A DNA stretch of 64,000 nucleotides from Cohnella sp. GbtcB17. Lineage in GTDB: Bacteria; Bacillota; Bacilli; Paenibacillales; Paenibacillaceae. A model generated the notes under the pieces. That model worked only from the letters and a program-made list of their open reading frames with translations. It did not search any database and was not told where the DNA came from. This document shows positions 43,087 through 52,036 of this stretch, in pieces (the first letter of the stretch is position 1; every line of letters starts with the position of its first letter). The stretch spans positions 79,273 to 143,272 of the forward strand of contig NZ_JAGXJW010000015.1 in NCBI RefSeq assembly GCF_019091135.1. The letters run 5' to 3'. The position numbers and the translations under genes are program-made.

Positions 43087-44871
43087 ATGACTGCTGCACA
43101 ATTCCCCCTTCGAATGACCACGTCCTGGCTGCGGGAGCAATACGCGGCTTCGAAGCTTGCGCCGCGCGATGTCGTGGCGGAGATGATCCGCCGATCCGTC
43201 GTCGATGAACACATGAACATCTGGATCGCGCCGCCGGATGCGGATACGATCGAGCCCTATCTGAAGCGGTTGGAAACGATGGACCGCTCGGCGCCCCTGT
43301 GGGGCATCCCTTTTGCCATTAAAGATAATATCGACCTGGCGAACGTCCCCACGACGGCGGGCTGTCCCGCATTCGCCTATACGCCGGATGCGCACGCCGC
43401 CGTCGTTCAGCGGCTGATCGAAGCGGGCGCGATCCCGCTCGGCAAGACGAACCTGGACCAATTCGCGACCGGGCTCGTCGGCACGCGAAGCCCTTACGGC
43501 GAGACGCACAACGCGCTGAAGCCCGAACTGATCAGCGGCGGCTCCAGCTCCGGCTCGGCTGTCGCCGTCGCAAGGGGCCATGCGGTCTTCGCGCTCGGCA
43601 CCGATACCGCGGGCTCGGGACGCGTGCCCGCCGCCCTGAACGGCTTGATCGGCTTGAAGCCGAGCCTCGGATCCTGGCCGACGCGAGGCGTCGTGCCCGC
43701 TTGCCGGAGTCTGGACTGCGTGACCGTGTTTGCGCACGAGCTGGAGGACGCGATGCGCGTCGACGGGGTCGCGCGCGGACCGGATGCTGCGGATCCTTGG
43801 ACACGTACGGTCGTTCGGCGTTCGCCGGAGCTGCCGAAGCGCTTGCTGCTCCCTGGCGGCGATTGGCCTTTTTTCGGCCCCTACGCCTCCCGGTACGAAG
43901 CGGCTTGGCGTCAGGCGGAGCGGAAAGCGGCACAGCTGGGCATCGAGGTTCAAACGATCGATTACGCGTTGTTCGCGGAGGCGGCCGCCGTACTTTACGA
44001 CGGGCCGTGGGTCGCCGAGCGCTGGTCGGCGTTGGGCGCGTTCATCGATGCCCATCCCGGCGCGGCGTTCCCCGTGACGGAGCAGGTGCTGCGCTCCGGC
44101 TCCGGGGACCGGCACGATGCGGCTTCGGTCTTTTCGGCCATGCACCGGATTCAAGCCTTGAAGCATGAAGCGGCCAAGCTGCTCGAAGACGCAGCGCTCC
44201 TGCTGCCCACGGCCGGCGGCACGTGGTCACGCGACGAGGTCCGGGCCGATCCGATTCGGACGAATAGCGACATGGGGCGGTGGACGAATCACTGCAACCT
44301 GCTCGATTTGTGCGCCATTGCCGTTCCGGCGGGAGAAGCGGCGCCGGACGTGCCGTTCGGCATTACTTTGTTTGCGGTGTCGGGCGGCGAAGACATGCTG
44401 GCGGAGCTGGCGATCCGCTGGGCCGATCCTTCCGGGGAATCAAGTCCGCGCTCGTATAGAGGCTCCGAGGAGCAGCCGATGACGACGACGTTCGTTGCCG
44501 TATGCGGGCTTCATATGAGAGGTTATCCGCTGGAACCGCAAATGAAGGCGCATGGCGCCGCATTCGTCAAGGAAGCGAAGACGGCTTCCAAATACAAGCT
44601 ATACCGTCTGCCGACATCTCCGGCCAAGCCGGGGCTGGTCAAGCAGGAGAAGGGCGGCTCCGCGATCGAGCTGGAAATATGGGAGATGCCGCTTGCAGCG
44701 TTTGGCCGATTCGCGGCGCTCATCCCCGCACCGCTTGGCATCGGCAAGGTCGAGCTGGCCGACGGCACCGAGGTGCCTGGGTTCGTATGCGAAGGATACG
44801 CGGCGGCGGATGCGGAGGACGTGACCTTTGCCGGGAGCTGGCGGAACGTACAATTGCTGAAAAATAACTAG
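43087..44871 (+). CDS. atzF: Allophanate hydrolase
   Basis: 594 residues. The amidase-signature domain has the Ser-cisSer-Lys triad: Lys79 (FAIKDNID), Ser153 (ISGGSSSGS) and Ser177 (DTAGSGRVPA). The C-terminal 130 residues (TTTFVAVCGLHMRGYPLEPQ; YKLYRLPTSPAKPGLV; then VPGFVCEGYAAADAEDVT) form the extra allophanate hydrolase C-terminal domain, as in AtzF and the DUR1,2 amidase part. It splits allophanate into two ammonia and two CO2/bicarbonate, the last step of cyanurate use. GGAGGAG lies 11 bases upstream. No urea carboxylase is nearby, so allophanate comes from biuret rather than urea. Confidence 0.93.
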   Translation: MTAAQFPLRMTTSWLREQYAASKLAPRDVVAEMIRRSVVDEHMNIWIAPPDADTIEPYLKRLETMDRSAPLWGIPFAIKDNIDLANVPTTAGCPAFAYTPDAHAAVVQRLIEAGAIPLGKTNLDQFATGLVGTRSPYGETHNALKPELISGGSSSGSAVAVARGHAVFALGTDTAGSGRVPAALNGLIGLKPSLGSWPTRGVVPACRSLDCVTVFAHELEDAMRVDGVARGPDAADPWTRTVVRRSPELPKRLLLPGGDWPFFGPYASRYEAAWRQAERKAAQLGIEVQTIDYALFAEAAAVLYDGPWVAERWSALGAFIDAHPGAAFPVTEQVLRSGSGDRHDAASVFSAMHRIQALKHEAAKLLEDAALLLPTAGGTWSRDEVRADPIRTNSDMGRWTNHCNLLDLCAIAVPAGEAAPDVPFGITLFAVSGGEDMLAELAIRWADPSGESSPRSYRGSEEQPMTTTFVAVCGLHMRGYPLEPQMKAHGAAFVKEAKTASKYKLYRLPTSPAKPGLVKQEKGGSAIELEIWEMPLAAFGRFAALIPAPLGIGKVELADGTEVPGFVCEGYAAADAEDVTFAGSWRNVQLLKNN

Positions 44872-44894
44872 ACCTATAAAAGGAGCGCGACAGC

Positions 44895-45332
44895 ATGATC
44901 AAAGCGGAGGAAACAAAAGTCGTCGTCGGAGCCGACATGGAATGGGGACTGATGCCCAATCACTGGCATCTGTATCATCGGGAGATCGTGAATGCCGCGC
45001 AGGCGGACGAACTCGGCGTAAGGGTCAGCTCGGTGCTGTGGGAGAAAATCGGCGTCGGGGGAGCCGTCCTGCCTCACTATCACGACGTCGCCGAAATCAT
45101 TCATATTACGGCAGGCGAGGTCAAGCTGCTGCGCGACGGGACCTGGACGCTGTACAAAGCGGGGGATACTTTCCACGTACCGGCCGGCGTCGTCCATTCC
45201 GTCGCATGCGCCGGCGATTCGCCGAGCGAGCAGATCAGCGTTTTCCTGCCCGTGGAGGCCGACGCGCCCAAGAACGCCTACTTCAATACGCACCTCGTCG
45301 AAGACGTCTATACCGATAAGCTCGGATCATGA
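44895..45332 (+). CDS. Cupin-domain protein of the cyanurate operon
   Basis: 145 residues, a single cupin barrel with a complete metal site: His61, His63 and Glu67 in PHYHDVAEII, and His101 in GVVHSVAC. Small single-domain cupins can be enzymes, ligand sensors or chaperones. Its place between atzF and the regulator, overlapping the regulator start by 4 bases, makes a role in the pathway or its sensing likely, but I know of no cupin with an assigned role in cyanurate degradation. GGAGCG precedes the ATG. Confidence 0.83.
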   Translation: MIKAEETKVVVGADMEWGLMPNHWHLYHREIVNAAQADELGVRVSSVLWEKIGVGGAVLPHYHDVAEIIHITAGEVKLLRDGTWTLYKAGDTFHVPAGVVHSVACAGDSPSEQISVFLPVEADAPKNAYFNTHLVEDVYTDKLGS

Positions 45333-46948
45333 TTAACGACACGTTGGCCTTCACCTGCCGCGATCTGCTGCTCATTCCGAATCTGCAAGGCGCGACCGTC
45401 CGCGCGGGCCATAAGGGGATGGATCGGGCGGTCAATCGGGTCAACGTCATGGAAGTGCCCGACGTGATCGATTGGGTGCGGCCCGGCGAGTTTCTCGTGA
45501 CGAGCGGCTTTCCTTTTCGCGACAATCCGGACCGCATCGCGGAGATGATCCCGCAGCTCGCTGAACGAGGCGTAGCCGCGTTAGGCATCAAGACGCGAAG
45601 ATATATCGAGGAGATCCCCCCGTCCGTGCTGGAGATGGCCGATCAATACGACATTCCGCTTATCGAGCTGCCGCTCCCGACTTCCTTCTCCGACGTCGTC
45701 CGCGAGGTCATGGAGCGGGTGCTCGTCCAGGAAGCGAGACATTTGACGCTGCTTCAATTCAGATATCAGAAGCTGTCCAAGAAGCTGCTGCACGGGGGAG
45801 GCATCGAGGAATTTCTCGGTGAGCTGGATGAGACGCTGTCGAACCCGGTCGTATTGATGGACGACGCCAATCAGCTTTATTTTTCGCCGTCGGCTAGTTC
45901 GCTCTTCCCGGGAAACGAGGAGTCAGACGAGTGGGCCAGGCTCTGCCACGACATCGAGCTTGGCGTCAGCTTGATGACTGTGGGCGACCGGCGCATTCGC
46001 GTATACATCTCGAACGAAGACGGCAAGGGCAATGCGTGCAGCCTGCTGCTGCTCGAGTGGAACCGGGAGCTGGACGACGCGGACAAGCTGACGCTGGATC
46101 GCATCGGCGTGCTGGTCAGCCTGGAGCTGGCCAATCTTCATGCGAGGCGGGAGGTCGAGTCCAAGTACGTCGATCAGTTTTTGCAGGACTGGCTAACCGG
46201 GCGCATCGTCGCCCTTCAGGACATCGAGGCAAGGGCGGACGCCTGCGGATGCCGGATCGCCCGCAACGGCGCGTACAGCGCGGTATACGTCAGGCTGTCC
46301 GATAGCCATGCGAATCCGAAGCTGCTGACCAAGGCGATCAAGCAGTTCCGCCGGTTCGGCACGGAGCGGGACGGCATCTGGGCCACGCAGCTCGACGGAC
46401 ATATGGCGCTTCTCCTCTCCCATGAGACGGCGGAGCATCTGGACCGACAGCTCGAGAAATGTCTGTATCGGCTGACGCACCTGCTTGGACTGGACGCCAA
46501 GGCGGACGTTTCCTTTTGCATCGGCGATCCTGTCGACGCAGCGGACGAGGTAAGGCGCAGCTGCGAGCAAGCGCGCAAAATTCATTTTATCAGCTCGATC
46601 TGCGGCATTCGCGACGCCCATATCCGGTACGACCAGCTTGGCGTCTATCAACTGCTTTATTTGCTGCCGGCGTCCGAGCAGGTCAAGGAATATCTCGACC
46701 GTAACGTCAAGCCAATCGTCGACTACGACAGCAAGCACAATACGCAGCTGCTCAAAACGCTGCAATGCTACCTGCAGCACAACGAAAACGGCAAGCTGAC
46801 GGCGGAAGCGCTATTTTCGCACTACAACACGGTTGCCTACCGGATCGAACGCACGTACGAGCTGCTCGGGCTCGATCCGGAAAAGGTGAACGACCGACTG
46901 CAGCTTCATCTGGCCGTCAAGCTGTACGAGATGCAGCAGGGGCGTTAG
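45329..46948 (+). CDS. PucR-family transcriptional regulator
   Basis: 539 residues: an N-terminal PucR sensory domain (CRDLLLIPNLQGATVRAG; VMEVPDVIDWVRPGEFLVTS; MADQYDIPLIELP), a degenerate GGDEF-like middle, and the C-terminal HTH_30 domain (TLQCYLQHNENGKLTAEALF; NTVAYRIERTYELLGLDP). PucR proteins activate purine and allantoin catabolism genes. In known proteobacterial clusters the regulator is LysR-type (AtzR); a PucR protein would be a different solution. It is the last gene of the operon, so it may be autoregulated. A terminator follows. Confidence 0.9.
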   Translation: MINDTLAFTCRDLLLIPNLQGATVRAGHKGMDRAVNRVNVMEVPDVIDWVRPGEFLVTSGFPFRDNPDRIAEMIPQLAERGVAALGIKTRRYIEEIPPSVLEMADQYDIPLIELPLPTSFSDVVREVMERVLVQEARHLTLLQFRYQKLSKKLLHGGGIEEFLGELDETLSNPVVLMDDANQLYFSPSASSLFPGNEESDEWARLCHDIELGVSLMTVGDRRIRVYISNEDGKGNACSLLLLEWNRELDDADKLTLDRIGVLVSLELANLHARREVESKYVDQFLQDWLTGRIVALQDIEARADACGCRIARNGAYSAVYVRLSDSHANPKLLTKAIKQFRRFGTERDGIWATQLDGHMALLLSHETAEHLDRQLEKCLYRLTHLLGLDAKADVSFCIGDPVDAADEVRRSCEQARKIHFISSICGIRDAHIRYDQLGVYQLLYLLPASEQVKEYLDRNVKPIVDYDSKHNTQLLKTLQCYLQHNENGKLTAEALFSHYNTVAYRIERTYELLGLDPEKVNDRLQLHLAVKLYEMQQGR

Positions 46949-46995
46949 AAGTCGGAGCGACCGGGCAATCATTTAAAGCTTTCGTAGGGACAGCC

Positions 46996-47027
46996 AAAAG
47001 AATCCGGCCGTGAGTCGGATTCCTTTT
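46996..47027 (+). terminator. Terminator of the cyanurate operon
   Basis: GAATCCG pairs with CGGATTC around a 9-base loop, with A residues before and CTTTT after. It is 48 bases beyond the PucR stop. Confidence 0.7.
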
Positions 47028-47041
47028 GCCTTTTCCAGCAA

Positions 47042-48448
47042 TCAAATGCGTTGCTCGCGGAAAGTATAGTTTGTCGGCTTAGCGATCCGCAGTTTTTGCA
47101 TTTCCTGGGCGATCGCCTTGATGCCGGCGTCGATCGCTTGCTCGTTGGCCCGCATGACGCTCAGTCGGATCATCCGATCGTGTCGGAAAGCCGGCAGCAG
47201 AAGCCGGTCGACGTTCATCGTCAATACCCCTTCGGCTTCGAGCCGCTCGCAAAGCCTCGAAGCGGACACCTGCTCAGGCAGCGCGAGCGCAGCAAACACG
47301 CCGCTCTCCGGTACTTGTATGGCCGCGTCCGCCGGGAGCGAGCGCCTGCAAGCGGATTGCAACGCCGACATTCGTGCCGAATAGAGCTTGCGCAATCGCT
47401 TCGTATGACTCGCGAACATGCCGCTTGCGATATAGAGTTCGAGCGCGCCTTGCGACAACGCCGGCGTGAACAAATCCGCCGCTTGCTTGTACCTGTGAAA
47501 AGCGGCGGCGAGCTTTTTCGGCAGCGCAACGGCGCCTAACCGAAGTCCGGGCAGCATGACCTTCGAAAAGCTTTTGACATAGATCACATGCGCTTCCCGA
47601 TCATAAGCAAACATCGGATCCGCTTTTCCGTCGGGATCCAGATCGGCCAAATAATCGTCTTCGATCACGTAAACGTCGTATTTGGCCGCCAGCTTGACGA
47701 TCGCCTGCTTCTGTTCCTTCGAATAGGAGCAGCCGAGCGGATTGTGAAACCGGGACACCGTATAAAAGCATTTGATGTTGTTATGCTGAAAATGCCGTTC
47801 CAATTCCTCCAGATTGATTCCATCCCATGCGCGTTCGATCCCGATCATCGTTATTCCCTTTACCCCGGCTGCCTGCATCGCTCCGAAATAGGTCGGCTGC
47901 TCAAGGAGAACATTCGTTTTCCCGTTCGGAAACGGCATTTCGACCAGCAAGCTGAGCGCCTGATGGGACCCGGACACGACAAAAATGTCCTCCGCTTTCG
48001 CAAACACTTGATCATCGGCAAAATGACGGGAGAGGGTGGAGCGAAGCGTTAATAACCCCTGCGTATCGCCATAAGCGAATAAATCGTCCCGATAGCGCTC
48101 GATCGCCTGCGTTAAACATTGCTGTACGTCCAAGTACGGCATCCAGTCTCCCTCGGGCGACGCGGATCGCATATCGATCGGCAGTCCAACCGGTGCCGGC
48201 GAGGAGGGGGAAGCGGTGGAATCGAGCAAAAAATAGCCGCTTTTCGGAACGGCGTAAACCAGATGACGGCGTTCTAATTCCGCATAGGCCCGTAAAATCG
48301 TGTTTTTGCTGCAGCCATACGTTTCGGTAAGCTTGCGGATGGACGGAAGCTTATCACCCGGTTTTAATCGGCCGTCTTTGGATTGCCTGACAAGCTCGTC
48401 GACGACGAACTCAAACTTTCGTTGATGATCGTCCTGACGCGACATCAT
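47042..48448 (-). CDS. MocR-family regulator (GntR HTH fused to PLP aminotransferase domain)
   Basis: 468 residues. An N-terminal GntR winged helix (GDKLPSIRKLTETYGCSKNT; ILRAYAELERRHLVYAVPKSG) is joined by a linker to a fold-type I aminotransferase domain: Asn236 (HNPLG), Asp264 (VIEDDY), PLP-lysine Lys296 (VKSFSKVML) and Arg303. MocR proteins bind PLP and amino compounds and regulate a neighbouring gene, often in vitamin B6, GABA or transport pathways. A perfect palindrome (48467-48482) lies 19 bases upstream of its start, in the divergent region with the GNAT at 48583. Confidence 0.92.
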   Translation of the reverse strand: MMSRQDDHQRKFEFVVDELVRQSKDGRLKPGDKLPSIRKLTETYGCSKNTILRAYAELERRHLVYAVPKSGYFLLDSTASPSSPAPVGLPIDMRSASPEGDWMPYLDVQQCLTQAIERYRDDLFAYGDTQGLLTLRSTLSRHFADDQVFAKAEDIFVVSGSHQALSLLVEMPFPNGKTNVLLEQPTYFGAMQAAGVKGITMIGIERAWDGINLEELERHFQHNNIKCFYTVSRFHNPLGCSYSKEQKQAIVKLAAKYDVYVIEDDYLADLDPDGKADPMFAYDREAHVIYVKSFSKVMLPGLRLGAVALPKKLAAAFHRYKQAADLFTPALSQGALELYIASGMFASHTKRLRKLYSARMSALQSACRRSLPADAAIQVPESGVFAALALPEQVSASRLCERLEAEGVLTMNVDRLLLPAFRHDRMIRLSVMRANEQAIDAGIKAIAQEMQKLRIAKPTNYTFREQRI

Positions 48449-48466
48449 CTATGCGTTCACTCCTAA

Positions 48467-48482
48467 TCTGTACCCGTACAGA
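48467..48482. promoter_or_regulatory. Palindromic operator, probable MocR site
   Basis: TCTGTAC-CC-GTACAGA is a perfect 7-2-7 inverted repeat between the divergent MocR and GNAT genes, a suitable size for a GntR-type dimer. Confidence 0.55.
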
Positions 48483-48582
48483 CAATCGATTTAATGGAAG
48501 ACATGTCGTGTGTCTCCTTATTATACTTCAAATGAATATTAAATTATCGCCGAAATTAGAGGATCAGATGGGAGTGTCAACG

Positions 48583-48993
48583 ATGGACTGCAGCATGGAC
48601 GGGTACAGATTTAGCGACGATAAGACACTGCTTCAAATGGACCGCATCCTGAACTGGTTAGCGGATTCGTACTGGGCCAACGAGCGCAGCAGCGGACAAA
48701 TCGAACGGAGCATCGAGCAATCGATGTGCATCGGCGCCTATGAGGAAGGTTCGGACAGACAAGCGGGCTTCATGCGAATCATTACGGATTATGCCACGTT
48801 CGCTTGGGTATGCGATGTGATCGTAGATCCGGGAGAGCGGGGAAAAGGGATCGGAAAAAATCTGATGCGCGCATTGGTTGCGCATCCGAGTCTGCAGGGG
48901 GTCCACATGGGGCTAGGCACGCGGGATGCACATGGGTTATACGAGCAATACGGATTCGAGCGGACCGAGGCTATGAGGCGCTCTGCCCGATAG
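48583..48993 (+). CDS. GNAT-family N-acetyltransferase
   Basis: 136 residues from ATG 48583 (GGGAG 9 bases upstream); ATG 48568 would add five residues. The GNAT core is clear: FAWVCDVIVDPGERGKGIGK (beta-4 and the CoA loop) and LGTRDAHGLYEQYGFERTEA. Small GNATs of this type (with the opening YRFSDDKTLLQMDRI and a WLADSYWA segment) are widespread in Bacillota without assigned substrate. It is divergent from the MocR regulator and is the natural candidate for its target. Confidence 0.83.
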   Translation: MDCSMDGYRFSDDKTLLQMDRILNWLADSYWANERSSGQIERSIEQSMCIGAYEEGSDRQAGFMRIITDYATFAWVCDVIVDPGERGKGIGKNLMRALVAHPSLQGVHMGLGTRDAHGLYEQYGFERTEAMRRSAR

Positions 48994-49035
48994 GCGCTTC
49001 CTTTGGCGGACAACGCAGTTCTCCGCAACGAAACC

Positions 49036-49083
49036 TTGCAAGCAAAAAGGACGGCGCCGCGGCGCCGTCCTTTTTGCTTGCAA
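49036..49083. terminator. 48-base perfect palindrome, bidirectional terminator
   Basis: The 24-base arm beginning TTGCAAGCAAAAAGGACGGC is followed directly by its exact reverse complement. A5 and T5 tracts flank a 14-base GC core, so it works in both directions between the convergent GNAT and MATE genes. The MATE stop codon abuts it. Confidence 0.92.
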
Positions 49084-50445
49084 TCAATGCGACATCATCG
49101 CGGGCGCCGACGCCTTCCCCGACTTGACGCGGGCTTTGCTCCAGTCCAGCTTGACGTATCGCCAGCCGTTGGCCAGCGCGGCCAGCACCATGTTGCTGCA
49201 CAGCGCGATCCAGGCGCCCACCTGACCATAGTCCAGCACGACCGTCAGCAGCAGCGTACAAGGAATGAAGATGATCCAATTCAGAACGAACGCCACACGG
49301 GACAAATACGTCGTATCGCCGATGCCGCGCAGCCCTCCGCCGAAAATAATGCCCGTCGTATTGAACAATTGGATAAATGCCGCAAGATGAATGAGCGGCA
49401 CGACGGCCATGAAGACGGCCCGCTCCGGCGTATACAGCTTGGCGATCGGCAAGGCGAAGACGAACATCAGGATCGAGATGAGCACCATCAGGAGGATGCC
49501 CAGCAGGACAGTCATCAGACCGAATCGCTTCGCCTCCGCGTGCTGTCCTTTCCCGATCTCTTGTCCGGTGCCGATCGTCGCCGCCGCGCCGAAGCCGTTC
49601 GAGGGCATGAACCCGAACGACAAAATGTTCAAGGCGATCTCGTTCGCCGCGATGGCGACCGTTCCCAGGCGAGAGATGCACATCGTAAATACGAGCATGC
49701 CCAGGCTGTTGGACATTTCCATCATGCTGAGCTTCGCGCTCTCGAATATCATCAGTTTGACCTGCTTCCCTTCGAATCGCTCGAAGGTGCGGGTCAGCAG
49801 CGTGGCGTTCAAGTAGCCGTAGTACACCCACAGACACATTGCAGCCGTGACGATCTCCGCGATCAATACGCTCCAAGCGGCGCCCTGCAGTCCAAGATCC
49901 GGAAAGCCGTATTTGCCGTAAGCCAGCACGTACGTCAGCACGACGACCAGACCGCTGTTGATCAGCGCGATCGTCATCGGCGTCTTGGTGTCGCCGATCG
50001 CCCGTAGATAGGCGAAGAACGCGCCGCTGAAAATGCCGAAAATCAGCGCGATCATGCGAATCATGACATAGTCGGCGCCAAGTGCGACGATCTCGTCGTT
50101 CAGTCCCATCGCGCGCAAGATAAGCTCGGGGGCGAGCAGGCTGCCCGCCAGCAGGATGACGGCGAGTACGCCGGTCAGCGCCAGCGCGATTTGCATCCGC
50201 TGATTGGCGAGCCGCATCTCGCCGGAACCGTAGTTTTGCGCGACCAGATAGTTGATCGCGTTCTGTATGCCGGCGCACAGCGCCCACATGTTGTAGATAA
50301 GAATGTTGGTCACGCCCACGACCGCGATCGCGGCCGCTCCCAGCTTGCCGACAATCATCAAAACGAGCAAGCCCGTAAAGGTCATCGATGAAAACGTAGC
50401 GATGGATGGTAGCGCCAGGTGTAAAATACGTTTTGCCAGCTGCAC
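49084..50445 (-). CDS. MATE-family multidrug/metabolite exporter
   Basis: 453 residues, twelve transmembrane helices in two homologous halves, matching the NorM/DinF-type MATE family (LALPSIATFSSMTFTGLLVL; AINYLVAQNYGSGE; then GFGAAATIGTGQEIGKGQHA, the second-half equivalent). It exports organic cations or other metabolites using Na+ or H+. The GTG at 50445 is chosen because GGAGG lies 10 bases upstream; a GTG at 50478 would place that site inside the coding region. No regulator is adjacent. Confidence 0.9.
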   Translation of the reverse strand: MQLAKRILHLALPSIATFSSMTFTGLLVLMIVGKLGAAAIAVVGVTNILIYNMWALCAGIQNAINYLVAQNYGSGEMRLANQRMQIALALTGVLAVILLAGSLLAPELILRAMGLNDEIVALGADYVMIRMIALIFGIFSGAFFAYLRAIGDTKTPMTIALINSGLVVVLTYVLAYGKYGFPDLGLQGAAWSVLIAEIVTAAMCLWVYYGYLNATLLTRTFERFEGKQVKLMIFESAKLSMMEMSNSLGMLVFTMCISRLGTVAIAANEIALNILSFGFMPSNGFGAAATIGTGQEIGKGQHAEAKRFGLMTVLLGILLMVLISILMFVFALPIAKLYTPERAVFMAVVPLIHLAAFIQLFNTTGIIFGGGLRGIGDTTYLSRVAFVLNWIIFIPCTLLLTVVLDYGQVGAWIALCSNMVLAALANGWRYVKLDWSKARVKSGKASAPAMMSH

Positions 50446-50701
50446 TTCTTTTCTGCCTCCTGCCTGTTGTTGCCGCACTTGAAGGTTATCCGTTTCAAGC
50501 AGACGTAAGCTCTATTATAAACGGGTGTTTAACTCCATTCCTAGCGGAATTTGCAACCTTTTCTTATCTTTTTGCAACTTATTTTGATGCCTTTATACAA
50601 CCGTAATAGAAAGGAAGGAACTGGGGCATTGTACTAAGAAGCACCGCGGAGGTTTCCAAGAACCGCCGGTACGATGTCTGGATCGATGAGGAGCAGCGCC
50701 G

Positions 50702-52036
50702 TTGATTAAAGAGACCCTTGAAAAATTGAAGGCTTCCGCCGATTTCCAGTGCGAAACGCTGGACAACGGACGTTTTCAAATCGAACTCTGTTACTTTTCT
50801 TCCTTGTCCGATAAGACGGTCATCAAAAAAGAGGTCGCGCATCCGTTCCAGCATGCCGAAGCGACGACCGATTACTGCGATACGCTAAGCGCAGCATTGT
50901 CCTGCGAGAAGCTGGTGGAGGATGCCGATCCGATGGACGACCTCTTGAAGGGCTTTGTCCTTATCCGTGTCGGCACCGACTGCTTCAGTCTGGACGCTGC
51001 GAAAACGATCAACAACCAGCCGCTCGAAACCTCCTCGGAAATGACGCTTCAAGGGCCGCAATCCGGCTACAGCGAGGATACGGATACGAATTTGCTGATC
51101 ACTCGCAAGAGATATCCCTATCCGACGCTCGTGGCGGAAAAACGCCAATTGGGCAGCGTGTCCCGAACGAAAGCCTATATGCTGTACGACAAGGAGAAGG
51201 TCAATCCTGATATTCTTCGCAGACTAAGCGACATGCTGGACGCGATAAAAGCGGAAACGGTGATGTCCACCGGCCAGCTCGAGGCGCTGATCACGGACAC
51301 CAAATTGCGGTGGCTGCCGACGATGCTCGTCACTGAGCGCCCCGACCGCGTTGTTTATAACCTTGCGCAAGGAAAAATCGTCATTTTGCTGGACGGCACG
51401 CCTTACTCGCTCATCGCGCCGGTCGTTTTTTACGATTTTCTGTCGGCCATGGACGATATGTATCAATCGTTTATCGTTTCGCGTGCGCTCATCCTGATGC
51501 GTTATGTGGCGCTATTGATCACCATTACGCTGCCGGGATTGTATGTCGCCGTCGTCTCCTACAACCCGCAAATATTTCGCGTTCAATTCGCGTTGTCCGT
51601 GGCGGGAAGCCGGGCGGCCGTCCCGTATCCATCGTTCATCGAGGTTCTGATCATGCTGTTCCTCATTGAAGCGCTCGTTGAGGCGAGTCTTCGTCTGCCC
51701 AGCTACATCGGTTCGACCGCGACCACGGTCGGCGGGCTGATCCTCGGTCAAGCGGCACAGATGGCCGGCCTCGTCAGCAGCATCATGATTATCATTACGT
51801 CCGCCGTTGCGATCTCGAACTTTGTCGTGCCGATCAACACGATGAGCTTCGCCGTAAGGATCGCCAAATATCCGCTCGTGCTCCTGGCCTCCTTGTTCGG
51901 TCTTGCGGGGCTCGTATCCGGGATGTTCGCGCTCGCTCTGTATACGACGAACCTCGAAAATTTCGGCCAGCCCTATTTTCGCTTGTTTATCGGCGAGCCG
52001 GCCGTGGCGGGCTATAAGGACAGTGATACGGATTGA
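50702..52036 (+). CDS. Spore germination protein, GerAA type (second operon)
   Basis: 444 residues, a little short for the family because of a compact N-terminus. Conserved blocks are present: GSVSRTKAYMLYDKEKVNPD, TERPDRVVYNLAQGKIVILL, PGLYVAVVSYNPQIF, FIEVLIMLFLIEALVEASLR, and GLILGQAAQMAGLVSSIM. The TTG start at 50702 has GAGGAG 8 bases upstream. First gene of a plus-strand A-B-C operon in which all junctions overlap. It forms the A subunit of a germinant receptor in the spore inner membrane. No forespore promoter was identified with confidence. Confidence 0.92.
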   Translation: MIKETLEKLKASADFQCETLDNGRFQIELCYFSSLSDKTVIKKEVAHPFQHAEATTDYCDTLSAALSCEKLVEDADPMDDLLKGFVLIRVGTDCFSLDAAKTINNQPLETSSEMTLQGPQSGYSEDTDTNLLITRKRYPYPTLVAEKRQLGSVSRTKAYMLYDKEKVNPDILRRLSDMLDAIKAETVMSTGQLEALITDTKLRWLPTMLVTERPDRVVYNLAQGKIVILLDGTPYSLIAPVVFYDFLSAMDDMYQSFIVSRALILMRYVALLITITLPGLYVAVVSYNPQIFRVQFALSVAGSRAAVPYPSFIEVLIMLFLIEALVEASLRLPSYIGSTATTVGGLILGQAAQMAGLVSSIMIIITSAVAISNFVVPINTMSFAVRIAKYPLVLLASLFGLAGLVSGMFALALYTTNLENFGQPYFRLFIGEPAVAGYKDSDTD

